From positions 53,436,501 through 53,500,500 of the forward strand of contig BSBM01000001.1 in the NCBI GenBank assembly GCA_027924585.1: 64,000 bases of DNA, in the 5' to 3' direction. Of this stretch, positions 1 to 11,226 are shown piece after piece. The translations under genes were made by a program, and so were the position numbers. The first letter of the stretch is position 1; each line of letters starts with the position of its first letter. This stretch comes from Larix kaempferi (taxonomy: Eukaryota; Streptophyta; Pinopsida; Pinales; Pinaceae). The notes under the pieces are model-generated. The model saw only the letters and a list, made by a program, of their open reading frames with translations, searched no databases and was not told the origin of the DNA.

Positions 1-2
1 AG

Positions 3-960
3 ATATCAAAAGTAGCTCACTTTATTCCCGTTAAGTCTACTCACATTGCAAATATATTCATGAGAGAGATATTCAGGTTGCATGGATTTCCCAAGGCAAT
101 AGTTTCAGACCAGGATACAAAGTTCACTTCCAATTTTTGGAAAGGATTATTTCAAGAGTTGGGGACTAAGTTGAATTTAAGTATAGCCTATCATCCTCAA
201 ACATATGGTCAGACTGAGAGAGTAAACCAGATTCTTGAAGACATGTTAAGAATGTATGTGATGGATAAGCCATCCAAGTGGGAGGACTACCTACACTTGG
301 TAGAATTTTCCTACAACAATGGGTACCAGGCATTGTCGAAGACGAGCCCTTTTGAAGCTCTGTATGGAAGAGGATGCAGAACTCTAGTAAATTGGAACAA
401 CCGAGTGAACATGGTAGTGCTTGGACCATAAATGATTGAAGAGATGGAACAAGAAGTTGTTAAGATCAGGCAGAATTTGAAGGTAGCACAGGACAGGTAG
501 AAAAATTATGCAGATTTGAAGAGAATGCACAAAGAATTCCAGATTGGGGATCATGTTTACTTATGAGTGAGACCAAGGAAGAGCTCCATGAAGTTGGGAA
601 GTTGCGCCAAGTTGGCACCCAGATATTGTGGACCATTTGAAGTCCTTGATAAAATAGCACCAGCTGCATATAGGATTGCATTACCTGCTAACATGAAAGC
701 TCATAATGTTTTCCATGTCTCTTTGCTTAAGAAATATATACATGATCCTAATCACATCATTGATTGGCATGTGATACAAGTGGAACCAGAGAAAGAATTC
801 CAAGTGGAACCTATATGCATCCTCGAAAGGAAGGTTACCTTACTCCGGAGGCAAGCCATCGGATAGGTAAAGGTGCAATGGAAGCACCTCAGTCCAGAGG
901 AGGCAACCTGGGAGTTGGAAGATGCCATGATATTGGCATTCCCGTTTTTGTTCAGTTTTG
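3..960 (+). pseudogene. Ty3/gypsy chromovirus integrase with C-terminal chromodomain, 3' end of pol
   Basis: This is the 3' part of a retrotransposon polyprotein; the integrase inserts the cDNA and the chromodomain steers it to chromatin. One reading frame runs from base 3 to 960 without a frameshift. It starts inside the integrase core (SKVAHFIPVKST), then has RLHGFPKAIVSDQD with the second catalytic Asp, the HPQT-GQTER block and the RVNQILEDML segment with the catalytic Glu. The C-terminal GPF/Y-like part (RYCGPFEVLDKIAPAAYRI) and a chromodomain (VEPICILERKV ... WELEDAM, about 801-930) follow. In-frame stops lie near 429, 498, 564 and 864, so it is dead. The usual Asp of HPQTDGQTER is Tyr here (HPQTYGQTER). 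The frame ends just before a polypurine tract and LTR, the normal order of such elements. The 5' part is outside the window. Confidence 0.93.
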
Positions 961-985
961 AGAACACCGAAGACAGTGTTGTTCT

Positions 986-998
986 AAGGGGGAGGGAG
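986..998 (+). other. Polypurine tract of the Ty3/gypsy element
   Basis: The sequence AAGGGGGAGGGAG lies directly before the LTR start TGTAATACCCC. It is the primer site for plus-strand DNA synthesis in LTR retrotransposons. Position and composition are both as expected. Confidence 0.85.
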
Positions 999-2010
999 TT
1001 GTAATACCCCTACCCTTCCTTATTAATTATTGGCCTCTATGTAAATATTATGTTTATTCAATGTGTGTCGATCCTAGTGTGGAGCTCAAGGCCAAGGCCC
1101 CACTAGTGGATGTTTAAGGTTTGCGTTCATAGGCAAATACTGGATAGTGAAACTATGCATGTGTTGTTAAGCCATAAAATTTTGTAATAGAGGTAAATGT
1201 TTAATATTGAAATGAAAATACTCTGAATTGGCTAAGTGAGGCAGCTAATGAGAAGGGGGCAAAGGTATCCACTAGGGGGAGGTGAGGGGGCTGTGGGATG
1301 GTGACCCATCCTGCCACTTGGGCAGGAGTAACCGATTTGATTCCCTGTACGAGTACAGATTCAATTATAGAATGTGGAGAAGGTAAGCCTGCGGGGATAT
1401 TTGCAGGAGGATAAAAACGACGCTGATATTGGAGTCAGGGGTTTGTCATTCATGGGGTGAGTGGAGGATCAGTTCTACACGAGGGGTTATGTTCCTAGAG
1501 TTTGATGCGTTCTGTTGGGGAGAGACCTTGAGACGCAAATAGAGCCGAAGAAGTAGAGCTGAGTACCAGAGGGATCCCGTGCGTATGCGTGATCCTTAAG
1601 TAAAAACCTGAAGATGAGATCGAAGGTGGACTGCAGGACGTGAATAGCTTGAGTAAGCTGTGTGCAATCCTAAATCCTCGAGTAGAGAGCCGAGTTGCAG
1701 GATAGAGTCTAGTCCACAACCCTGTAATGAACCAACTTGTTTAAGTGGGCGTAAGAGACATAGTTAAGGGTTGGGAATGCTTGATAAACTCAGTGAAGAC
1801 TAGCGTCTCATAAAACTAGCAGCAGGACCTTCTTATGCCTACCATGAATAGCAGTGGAAGGGAAGGGGCCTTGCGGGACTATGTAGCAAAGAAGAGGGTT
1901 TTCCTTGTGTTGGGTGAGGTTGATAATGTGGGTGCCTGATCTGTTGAGTGATTGAGATGTCTATAGCTCTGTGGTTGAGCTCACTGACTTAGCAATAACC
2001 TCCATGTTAC

Positions 2011-2150
2011 CCTGTATGCTTGATAAACCCATTAGTAGGTTGGCTTAGCAGGTGTATGCCTGATAAACTCAACTGTAGGGTGGCTTAGCCTGAGTATGTT
2101 TCATGGATTGCTTGATAAACCCAGCCAGAGGTTGGTTTAGCATTGGAGTG
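2011..2150 (+). repeat. Short tandem repeats inside the LTR (TGATAAAC units)
   Basis: Three imperfect units of about 45-70 bp start with gcttgataaac or gcctgataaac and run to a 'ggtggcttagc' or 'ggttggtttagc' segment. A fourth, weaker unit lies upstream near 1779. No coding role is seen. Confidence 0.7.
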
Positions 2151-2797
2151 GATCTTGACTGTTAGAGAGCCTACCTAGCCCTACTTAGTGGATACATAGC
2201 CCAGCTCGGGGGTGGTCTCTCAACTGAAAGAGTAAAGGCTGGACAGAGACCTAAAGTTGGGTGGAACGTTGCTCTCACTTAGCCAGTTGCTAGGGCAACT
2301 TCAAGATACAAAGATAAGTGTTCTATGGAATGAATGGTGTTATTTATATGCTATTATTATGATGTTTTGATCAAGCTGTTAAATGAATGTTATATGAATG
2401 TGAATAATGAGTAGACCATGTGTAAACTTGATTAGAAGGTTGAGTGTTGGTTGAAATACTTCATACAGTTGCATGAGTTAATGCGTTGTTAATCTTACAT
2501 GTGTTAGATGTATGGATAGACTTAATTTATTGTAGTATGTGCATTTTGTATGAGATGTTAACCCTGTAATGGACTTCTAACCTCATTGAATCATGGGATG
2601 GTTAGGGGGCCTGTGTCATCCTTAAACTGCTCTGTGAGTTAGAGAAAGATAGGTTATGGCAGGAGACAAGTAGAAATCTGTTAAAGGTTGGAAGGTTCCT
2701 TAGAGTGTTACAGACCAAACTTCAGAGAAGAAAACAAAGAGGTTGGATACCTCAGTTGGGAAGAGGATTGCACCAACTGATGGGGCTCTCCAAGAGA

Positions 2798-2960
2798 TTT
2801 CCAACGGTACCAACCTTACTCCATTTGCACCAAGGCTGAAGAAGTTATGACCCTTGGAAGTTGCTTAGGTTAAAGGTAGCTTTCCAACGGTACCAACCTT
2901 ACTGCATTTGGACCAAGGGTGAAGAAGTTATGACCCTTGGAAGTTGCTTAGGTTAAAGGT
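2798..2960 (+). repeat. 83-bp tandem duplication in the LTR
   Basis: Two units of about 83 bp, each starting tttccaacggtaccaacc and ending gcttaggttaaaggt, lie head to tail at about 2798-2880 and 2881-2960. They differ at only a few bases, so the duplication is younger than most of the window. Confidence 0.85.
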
Positions 2961-2964
2961 CTTG

Positions 2965-3290
2965 AGCATGGCCATTTCCGCATCCACAATGCGGATTGCG
3001 GATTGCGGAAGGCCATTTAGCGGAAGGAAAAGTTAGATTTCCGCACTTCCGCATCCACAATGTGGATTGTGGATTGCGGAAAGGTCGTTTGGCGGAAAAA
3101 AAGGTGGATTTTTGCATTTCCACTCTCGCAATTGCGGATTGCGGAAGGTCACTTAGCAGAAAAGTTATATTCCACATTTCCGCACCTGCAATGCGGATTG
3201 CAAATTTCGGAAGGGCGCAATTGCGGATTGCGGAAAGGTTCAGTTGCGGGCTACAGATTGTAGAGGTGAGATGCGGATCCGAGCCTAGTG
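2965..3290 (+). repeat. Minisatellite with 'gcggattgcgga' core at the LTR 3' end
   Basis: Irregular units of about 60-75 bp share 'ttccgcatccacaa', 'tgcggattgcgga' and 'agcggaa' words. The core is a near mirror or palindromic mixture of cgg and ccg, able to fold back. Both strands are open here (ORFs of 112 and 133 aa), which is a by-product of the repeat. Confidence 0.75.
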
Positions 3291-3377
3291 CGACTGTGGG
3301 TATGTTTGGAAGCAAAAGAAGAAGAAAAAAGTAATAGAGGTTCTTTTGTGGCATAAGGAGGCCATGGGGACGTTACA

Positions 3378-4345
3378 CTCTAGGAAAAATCGACCCCCTT
3401 TTTTATTATGGCTCGATGTGATGTGGTGAAACTCTCTCCACCATCGATTTAGTTGGTTATGTTTTGATCCTAGCCCTCCATCTTTTTGGATCTAGGGATC
3501 TTGCATCTAGAGTTCTATTTATCCGAGAACTCACTCATTGTGAACGACTTTTCGCTCTTGGATATTCAACAATAGAGATATATTTTGCAGAGATCTCATG
3601 TTTTCTTTGTGATATTGTTCTTGTGCTTGATTGTAAATCAATTCTCTTAGGAATTTGAGTGGATTTGTGGTGGTTTCATGCTATATTTTGTGGAGACCGT
3701 GTTTTATTGTAGGGTAGCGAGTTCATGGAGGGAAAGTTTGTGAGAGATATCCAACTCTGTCTCTCGAAAATGTTTCACATTCAGGGAGTTTTCAATTGTG
3801 TCTTAGATAATTGTCATGCTCTTGGGTTTATATTGCATTATTAGTTCTTTCATCTTGTAAATCAAATATAACTCTTGTTGTTTTCATTTACAGGGACAGG
3901 GGCAGATTGGCTCAATTAGGAAAAATCGATTTCACTTGGAAATCAACCAAATTTGCTTAGGATTGATACAAAGGGGAAAGATCATCATTGTGCTTGGAAT
4001 ATCTTTATCCAAGTTAAAACCCTAGAACCCTCATTTTCTATAAGTCTTGATCCAACCACCCAATGCCTATATCGTTCAAAAACCAAGTAGGAAATCACCC
4101 TAAACCCCTAAGGACGAAATTTCATTTGAATCTAACTCCATTTTCCCATCATATAACAATGGTCCTCCTAGGATCAATTCGCTTTCCTTGGGTAGTCTCA
4201 TGTTTTTCCATTTCGGTGACTTGGGTGTTGCTTGAATATTGTCTAACCATTGTATCTTGCATCAAGTAACTATTTAGAGTGCGATTAATTCCTTAAAAAA
4301 CTAGTTTGTGACCACATTCAAGATCTTGGTAAATTTTCCTAAGTG
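3378..4345. other. Anonymous AT-rich sequence, no gene seen
   Basis: About 970 bases without a recognisable coding region. A phrase 'aggaaaaatcga' occurs at both 3382 and 3919, hinting at an old repeat. Nothing else can be supported. Confidence 0.5.
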
Positions 4346-5493
4346 TAGCAAATTGGGGATATTTGTTGGCATTCATTATATCTTGGATTAGGAATTTTGT
4401 GATCATTTATATTTAGATAATCATCATGTTAGTTGACAATATTCCATTATTAATCCTCTCAATCTGTTCTTCAAGTTTTCATCTCAATAGTTATTTGTTA
4501 ATCCGGGAAATTAAGTCAAGACACCATTGATCATGTCCATTTCATATCTTTGTTAGTGTGTCTTATTTTTATGTTGGCTTCTAAAGGCTATTTAGGGGGT
4601 CCCCCTTGGTATTGCTTTAAGCTTGGCCTAAAGTGACAAGACCTCGTCCGGTGTGACAACTAATCCATCAGTAGTGGACGAGGCCCTTGCGGTGTCAATG
4701 GGTTTAGCTGCCTTGCCTCTACCATCCTGGATAGGATCCCTCTTAGAAGCATCTACAACTTAGGTGATAGGTGATAATATCTTTGGAGTCATTTCCAAGG
4801 AGTTAGAGGCTTACCTCTGGTGTCTACGAGTTGTTTCCTATTGCATTTATCTTTTCATCATATCGCATTTGGATTTTAATTGTTGTGAATGCACTTTACA
4901 CTACAAGGAAAAGGCCGTGTAGCGGATTGGGGATATTTGTTGGCATTCATTATATCCTGGATTAGGAATTTTGGGATCATTTATATTTAGATAATCATCA
5001 TACTAGTTGATAATATTCCATTATTAATCCTCTCAATATGTTTAAGTTTTCATCTCAATAGTTATTTGTTAATCTGGGGAATTAAGTCAAGACACCATTG
5101 ATCATGTCCATTTCATATCTTTGTTAGTGTGTCTTATTTTTGTGTTGGCCTCTAAAGGCTATTTAGGGGGTCCCCCTTGGTCATGCTTTAAGCTTGGCCT
5201 AAAGCGACAAGAGCTCGTCCGGTGTGACAACTACTCCATCAGTAGTGGATGAAGCCCTTGCGGTGTCAATGGGTTTAGATGCCTTGCCTCTACCATCCTA
5301 GATAGGATCCCTCTTAGAAGCATCTACAACTTAGGTGATAATATCTTTGGGGTCATTGTCAAGGAGGTATAGGCTTACCTCTGGTGTCTACGTATTGTTT
5401 CCTATTGCATTTATCTTTTCATCATATCACATGTGGATTTTAATTGTGGTGAATGCACTTTACACTACAAGGAAAAGGCCCTGTAGCAGAGGT
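4346..5493 (+). repeat. 574-bp tandem duplication containing a CACTA end
   Basis: Unit 1 starts near 4346 (tagcaaattggggatattt) and unit 2 near 4920 (tagcggattggggatattt). Both run through the same roughly 550 bp (including 'tttagggggtcccccttggt') and both finish in 'ttacactacaaggaaaaggcc' followed by 'tgtagc'. Thus the CACTA terminus is present twice: at 4899, where it runs straight into unit 2, and at 5463, where it continues into the transposon. The shared 'gtgtagc' at the junctions suggests a microhomology-driven tandem duplication. Confidence 0.88.
4899..4925 (+). repeat. Extra copy of the CACTA terminal inverted repeat
   Basis: CACTACAAGGAAAAGGCCG follows TTA at 4896-4898, exactly as at 5463, but after about 25 bp the sequence passes into the second copy of the upstream flank. 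It is an orphan terminus made by the tandem duplication, not the start of a second element. Confidence 0.82.
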
Positions 5494-5640
5494 CATAGCG
5501 GATGTTTTTAGTGTTACAAGATTGTAAAAAATTGTCAAAAAAGCTCTACTACAACCTTCGCCAATGGTAGCAGATGTTTTTACAGATGTCATAACAGATA
5601 CATTTTATAACTAAAAAATACTCGGCGGCTGAAGGTTTTA
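5463..5640 (+). mobile_element. Left end of a CACTA (En/Spm-type) DNA transposon
   Basis: CACTACAAGGAAAAGG is the characteristic terminus of plant CACTA elements and follows TTA (5460-5462), a candidate 3-bp target duplication. Inside are 'gtagcagaggtcatagcgg' and related 'gctactacaacc' words, as in CACTA subterminal regions. I searched to the right for the inverted partner (a sequence ending CCTTGTAGTG) and did not find it, so the right end is lost, diverged or beyond the window. TNP2 pieces on the plus strand at 37.3 and 45.1 kb are candidate body parts of the same element. Confidence 0.82.
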
Positions 5641-6140
5641 GTAGATGTTAGTTTATCGGTGCGCAAAACTGAATTTATACGCACCGATGTGTTTCTTACT
5701 ATGCCGCACCAGTGTTGTATGATTAGAATAGATGCACCAGTGCTCTCAACCATAACAAGCACCATAAAGAATCAAATTTCAATGCTGCACCAGTACTTGA
5801 GTATAGAATATACGCACTGGTGCATCTGTACAACATAAACGCACTTGTGCGATAATTTATATCATACGCACTGTACATTTTCCCGTTAATTTTAAATTTA
5901 ACGGTGCAGTACATTTATCAGGTGGCACCGGTGCATTTCATACACGAATGCACTGGTGCATTTAATACTAAAATGCATCGGTGATTACAAAATATCAACA
6001 TGGCTCGGTGCAGTTTAACACATCAATCCCACCACCAGGCTTAAAAACTAAAAACTGGTGGGCATAAGATTTGATCGTTATCGGTGCGCATAAGCAATAT
6101 ACATGCACCGGTGCGACATATATTAGTAAACACACCGAAT
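5640..6140. repeat. Subterminal array of 'gcaccggtgc' palindromic motifs
   Basis: About twenty copies of a 10-12 bp word close to gcaccggtgc (variants gcactggtgc, gcaccagtg, cggtgcgca) occur in both orientations over 500 bp of AT-rich DNA. Their place just inside a CACTA terminus matches the subterminal repeats that bind the accessory protein in CACTA elements. The same motif recurs at 23150-23480 and 34970-35290. Confidence 0.8.
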
Positions 6141-6760
6141 ATGATTATTTGAAGAATATCTACTGATATTTCATTCAAATGATACATATTATATTTTTTA
6201 TTTTTTTAATTCCATTATTCATCTTAAATTGAAATATTTGTTTATAGTAAAATTCATTTCAATTTTAATTATTGAAATTGTTTGTTTGGATTAATTTCTT
6301 ATATCATAGATGCAAGAATCTATTGTAATATTTAATCATCCATACATTTAATTACCAATGTACCATTTATGGTTGTTGTATGGCACCGAAGAATTTATTT
6401 TTGCTCCATCTTGAATGAAAATACTCATTTTTTTCTTGGAATTTTTTTTACCAATGTACCATTTCACATGTAACATTTGACAATAATATTTACCAATGTA
6501 CCATTTCACATGTAAAGTTTATTTTATTATATATCAATAAGAGTGCCTTTGTCATACAAAATACAACAACATAGAGACAACAATAATCAAAATGTCAACA
6601 TGCATGTAATTATTGTTACACTTATTGGTAACTCGTCTTTGAATTCAGACACTAGTCCAATACATTATTATACAAAATGTCTGATTTTCATAGATAATTA
6701 TTTCAAAATATACAACAAGCTACAACAACTTGCATTAACATCAAAATTAAATATGAAGCA

Positions 6761-7589
6761 TCATTCTTCGCTGGAACTATTATCGGTGCTCGAGTCAATT
6801 GCATCAATTGGGTTATTTGGCTGAATGTTTTGTTGATTGGCTCGATTGTTTTAATATTCTTCAGCTTCTATCTGCAAACATAAAAATAAAGTATATTGAG
6901 TGCATCTACATTGCCAGCGGGAATAATGAAAAATAAATAAATAGCATACATTAATGTAAATTGAAAAGCGTCATACCATAGAAATAATGGACTCATGAAT
7001 GATACACATTCTCTCAAAACCAAATCTCATGCCTTCTGTTGTCCCCACTACATACTTGGTTTCCTGCAAGTGTTATGCCCCGTCACAAATCATAGATTTA
7101 ATATAAAATATTTTTATTGTTTTATTAATTATAAAACGAGAGAAGTAAAACAACATAGAGACTTACAAAATTCACAATTAATTTTTGATACGCCAACATA
7201 TACTCACAACCCTTCCTTAACCCAATGCCAATCAATTATTCTGATGGATCCTCTTTGTATGTTAACACCTATTTGAAGGCATGCAAGGGTTGCTAGTGAA
7301 AATGAATTAAAAAATAAATAAATATACCAATCGCAACCACTACAAAATCTTTATTTCTTATAATGACATAATTAATACTCACAAACTTTGCTATCAACCC
7401 CTTTTTTCCTTGCCGTCTTGTCTTGTGTGTTGACTGGGTTCCATTTTCTTTCTTTTCTACAACAAAACAATTGAAAATTAATATTTAATGTCGAATTAAT
7501 TAATGAAATGTATAACATAAAAATTAAAACCAATGATTTCATACATTTGAAGCATGTTGCTATTAAGATGGCTCTTCCTACGATGCAAT
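6761..7589 (-). pseudogene. 3' exons of a small-exon gene inside the CACTA region (product unknown)
   Basis: Short exons with consensus splice sites can be read on the minus strand: about 7400-7454 (KENGTQSTHKTRRQGKKGLI), about 7209-7268 (IQRGSIRIIDWHWVKEGL), 6977-7063 (ETKYVVGTTEGMRFGFERM) and 6761-6871, a polar Asn/Ser/Glu-rich tail ending SSSEE with stop at 6761. One in-frame TAA breaks the last exon. The gene continues at 22099-23040; the two parts are separated by the LTR element at 7590-22093, whose gcaat target duplication sits within an exon. I do not recognise the protein. Its size and place beside a CACTA end suggest an accessory (TNPA-like) gene, but no domain proves this. Confidence 0.55.
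7585..7589. repeat. Target site duplication, left copy (gcaat)
   Basis: gcaat directly precedes the LTR start TGTTAGCACC and is repeated at 22094-22098 directly after the LTR end GGGTGTTAACA. This defines the whole 7590-22093 block as one insertion. Confidence 0.92.
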
Positions 7590-10500
7590 TGTTAGCACCT
7601 GATTTCTACAGCATAAGTATGGAGGTGAAATAGAGGGGTATCTCAAAAAAATTTCCCTGAAGCAAGCCTAAATTCCCTTTATTTTCCATAGTTAGGTGCT
7701 AAAGGCATGTGAAAAATTAAGAGGGGGTGTTAAATATAAGAAAACCAAAGGAAAATGCAAAAGTTGCGACCAAAACGAGTAAAAATGGCCAAAAAAACTA
7801 TAGTCCAAAGGAAAATGTATGTGAAGGTTAACTACTGCACAGTTATCCGCCGTTGATTGAGCGCAGGTAGAAGATCCACGGTCCATAGTTGAAATTGCAT
7901 GGCAAAGTTGCGCGGGAGGATACAGGAGGAAGGTGGTCGCGATGGGTAATACTGCCGGATAGGTGGCGGCTGGAGGACGCGTCGCATGATAGCGTAGGTG
8001 GTAAGTGAAACCATCTCAAGAGCATGCGATACCTCCAAGGAAGAAAGGTGGATTGCTGGCCATGTGGAAGACCAAGGTAAGCTAAGGAAGATCCTACGGT
8101 TAAAGGTTGGGGTTCGGAAAGGCGTAAGTGCAATGTGACAAAGAAACGATTCAGAGTGTCCTGCGATAGATCGACGACCCATGATGGCCGTCACATAAGA
8201 AAGTTGCGCGACGGTTAGAAAGGATGGTGGTTGCAATGGGAAAAACCATTGGCTAGGTGTCAGCACCTGGGCTTATCGCAAGGACGATAAGCAGTAATGG
8301 AAACCGGTTTAGGGGGACGCGACACCACTTTGTGGATGTACGGTGCTAATAGATGGACGGTGAAGATCATAGAAAATGGATGATCCGAAGGTGGATGTAA
8401 GGGGTTGTCAAATTAGTTAAAGGGGATCAGATATAGACAGTTGAGATCAGTGCACGAGGGATCGACAGATGAAAAACTTGGATAGATGGAAAAGAAGACC
8501 AAAGTTTAAAGAGAGTAAGGTTATATATATAAAAATGCACACGAAAGTTGACATTTGTGTCTTGGGACCTATCGGGGTCGGAAGCCTCCGGGAGTGTGGA
8601 AGATGAAGAAAGCGACAAGACAAGTCATTCTAAGGGTTTCCCAGGGACAGGTAGGGCTTCATAGCCATCGTGTTTTACAAATCTAAGCCTGCTTATGGCA
8701 AGGGCTGGATGAAGAACCAGTGTCTGGAGGGGTTAGGATTAAAATCGCTCAGGAAGATGGGGTTTGGATGCATTTGATACAGGGTCTCGGCTGTCGGTGC
8801 AAGGAATTAAGAAGAAATTGGAGGGTTCGGATGTGCATAAAGCAGTTCAGCTATTTGCCAAGTAAATGCCTCGGCCGTTGGAAGTTTCCTGGAATTCCTG
8901 TGTCCCAAATGCCTGAGTCCGAGGGTTTGTTCCGAGGAAGTTCGTCATCGCTGCGTAGGGGAGGGTTTTCTCTTTGGGAACCGCCAAAACTTTTCGGCCA
9001 CCTGTATTAAACTTGAGACAGAAGGATAAATATGCCAGCCGCCAAAATTTGTAGAGGCAATGGAATTGCAAAGTTGGAAGCGCTATAAGCGCTGGTACGA
9101 CGTTAGCAGGCATGGCAGGTTATAGTTTAGTCGACGACGGAGGATGCCGATCGATGGCTTGAAGTGCATCTCTGTTGCCACCAAAATGATTGTGAACACG
9201 ATGGATGCCACCTTAGCGCCATCATATACTCCGCCGTCTATCTGGAGATCTTTGCCAAGCATGTTTTGTGTCAGTTCAAGATTTGGGCATCATTGTTACT
9301 CGATTGGGAGGCTCGGTCAGGTCATCATGGAAAATGCGACCACACGTAGCTACTGTCATCATCACGACGGTTATGGATATCGTCCTTGCGTTCCCTGTTT
9401 GAAATCGATGTATGGGAAAGGTGGTGCACCTGGCAATCCAAGCATCTTTCAGTTGGAGTTTGATCATGGAGAAGGGGCAGGAATCCGAAGTGGTTTTTAT
9501 GCCCGAGCAGGCGTGGTTGGAGGTGGAGGAAGAACAGGCTCCTTCATCTCCTGTGGTATTCGATCACGTGGAAGCCAACACTACCAGTGAATATGAGGAG
9601 CCCGAAGGGAAACAAGTGTACAAAAGAGTTCGACGTTGAAGAAAGAAGGAAACTCCTGAAGAGGAGTGAGACATCCAGCAGGACACGAAGATTCTCAAGG
9701 GTTTCATGATCTCCACTGAGGAAGCGACACCTCCCCCTCCAGCGGAAGAGTCGCAGGCGGACAACTCTTTGAAAGTGGAAGACTTCTTTGATCCACAAGG
9801 CCAATTGAAGACTTAGGAGTAGGGTGGCGTCCTGCTCATGGTATTTCTGTTTCCCGTCTTAATCACTCTATTTTGAACTTGACACATAGGTAATATTTCC
9901 CGATTTTGGGGCATTTCCCGATTTTGGGGCTGTCAAGGTGGCATCATAATTTTGTTTGTTTCTTAATGATCAATTCAAGGCTGGGAGCCTATAAAAGCAT
10001 TGTAATAGAAGAACTAAGGGTTGGAAAATGATTTGGCTAAGGCCTGGGGGGGAGCCCGTTTTTGAGACTTTTATATTAATACAATGTGTAGTGCCTACGA
10101 TAGACTGTTTTGCAGAGATTCATGTGTCTCTTTACTTATAGTCAGTTTTTTCCTTTCTTTTTATGTGCTTGCGCTTCCTGTTATGCATTTACATTATTTT
10201 TTTCCTTTCATATCTGAGATCAGTGTATAATAGATTAGAATTCTTAGAAACAAGCTCTAGTTATTATCTCAAGTATTCACTCAATATTTCTACTAAAGTT
10301 GATATCGAATTCATCTTTGCTAGATGCTCATATCAATGGTCTATTCTTATTTTCTTCTTTTACCACCAGAAAATAGCATTACGACGGCAAGAGGGTGGCT
10401 ATCTTGTCTCTGTTCTAATAGTTCACACTACGACATTGTTATCTGATTTATGTGTAACGCCTTGACTCCATCACCCAACATTTTTTCCTTGTGGTTATCC

Positions 10501-10746
10501 CTCCAACACTTTCACACAATTTGTCCCATCAGAAATCTGGCCTTCTGTGTATGATTTGAATGTATATCTTGAGTTATAAGAATCCTGTTTATATGTTATT
10601 GTAAAATCTGTGATTATTTTCAGTTTTCTTAAGTTTAAGAGAGATCCCTCTCTGTTTGTGTTGGCTTAGTAGCACAAGCTAGAGTGGTTAGTGGTTACCC
10701 CGATTCTACCTCTCTGCAACCTTGGGATACGTTTTGGGTGTTAACA
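7590..10746 (+). mobile_element. LTR 1 of the gag-only element (3.16 kb)
   Basis: It runs from TGTTAGCACC to GGGTGTTAACA, imperfect inverted ends, and is followed by a primer-binding site. It holds a TATA box at 8522-8535, a second weaker one near 9988, and an acidic open segment near 9466-9820 described under LTR 2. Other open stretches shared by all LTRs are weakly coding at best. Over the first 140 bp it differs from LTR 2 by about five changes, so the tandem is not recent. Confidence 0.9.
8522..8535 (+). promoter_or_regulatory. LTR promoter TATA box
   Basis: tatatatataaaaa preceded by gagagtaaggt is conserved in all three LTRs (8522, 14589, 19934), about 930 bp from the start of LTR 1. 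This is the most promoter-like site in the LTR. The transcription start is not determined. Confidence 0.6.
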
Positions 10747-10749
10747 AAT

Positions 10750-10767
10750 TGGCGCCATTGCCTGGGA
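10750..10767 (+). other. Primer-binding site, tRNA-Asp type
   Basis: TGGCGCCATTGCCTGGGA starts three bases after LTR 1. It matches the complement of the 3' end of plant tRNA-Asp(GTC), TGGCGCCGTTGCCGGGG, with two differences. The second internal region has the related TGGTGCCGTTTCCAGGGA at 17473-17490. Confidence 0.75.
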
Positions 10768-10771
10768 GCGA

Positions 10772-11226
10772 TTGTCTTATCATCCCTGGGGGAACGACAA
10801 AGTTTCAGATCTGATCGTTGATGGTGGACATCAGTCAGACATCAGAGGGGTTGCATATTATCCACCTGGCGACTCCACTCATTATTCAAGTTCAATCTGC
10901 AGACTCCACTGGAGAACGAGCTCAGTTGCCTTAGACATGGAAGAATCAAGGTCCAATTATCAGAGTATCAATCTCTTCAAAGAGGTCGTGTTCTTCTGTA
11001 TTGGTCTCCTTTTTCCCTTATGTATATATATCAAAAAATTCTTATCTCAACAAAGAGCTCTAAGTCATGAGAGAGCCTCTTTTGTATATCCTTCACTAGA
11101 TTTTGAAACTGTACATCCTACTTTCACCCCTAGAGCTGATCCCATCCCTTCTTCTGAGCCATGTAAGATCCACAACCTGCCTTGCGAATCCCATGAGGGT
11201 GAGGCTGATGAATTCTCCCTGTGCAT
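10772..11226 (+). other. Leader between primer site and gag, with an open frame
   Basis: A 165-codon open frame starts at 10772 and ends at 11269 but its product (PCESHEGEADEFSLC near the end) does not look like a known domain. The matching stretch of the second internal region (from about 17495) is interrupted. It may be untranslated leader. Weak support as a gene. Confidence 0.35.

Larger units (their letters stand above)
1000..3377 (+). mobile_element. 3' LTR of the Ty3/gypsy chromovirus (2.38 kb)
   Basis: The LTR opens with TGTAATACCCC right after the polypurine tract and closes with GGGGACGTTACA, so its ends form short inverted repeats beginning TGTAA and ending TTACA. The 5' LTR is outside the window, so length and target duplication cannot be confirmed by pairing; the base following the end starts ctcta. 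The LTR contains three local repeat families (listed separately) and no convincing gene. Its length is large for a chromovirus. The small ORFs inside (for example 1495-1719 minus and 2996-3334 plus) follow the repeats and look accidental. Confidence 0.82.

Noticed and set aside
5640-6140. A CRISPR-like or satellite array
   Set aside because: The repeats are short, inverted, irregularly spaced and inside a CACTA end in a plant genome; subterminal repeats fit better.
7832-8266. Minus-strand frames of 90-148 codons repeated in each LTR (also 13914-14333 and 19162-19678)
   Set aside because: They recur only because the LTRs are copies; the translation looks random and the opposite strand carries the LTR promoter.
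10163-10465. 100-codon plus frame near the end of each LTR (also 16159, 16832, 21414)
   Set aside because: Copies of the same LTR segment with hydrophobic, Phe-rich chance translation; differing frames among copies.
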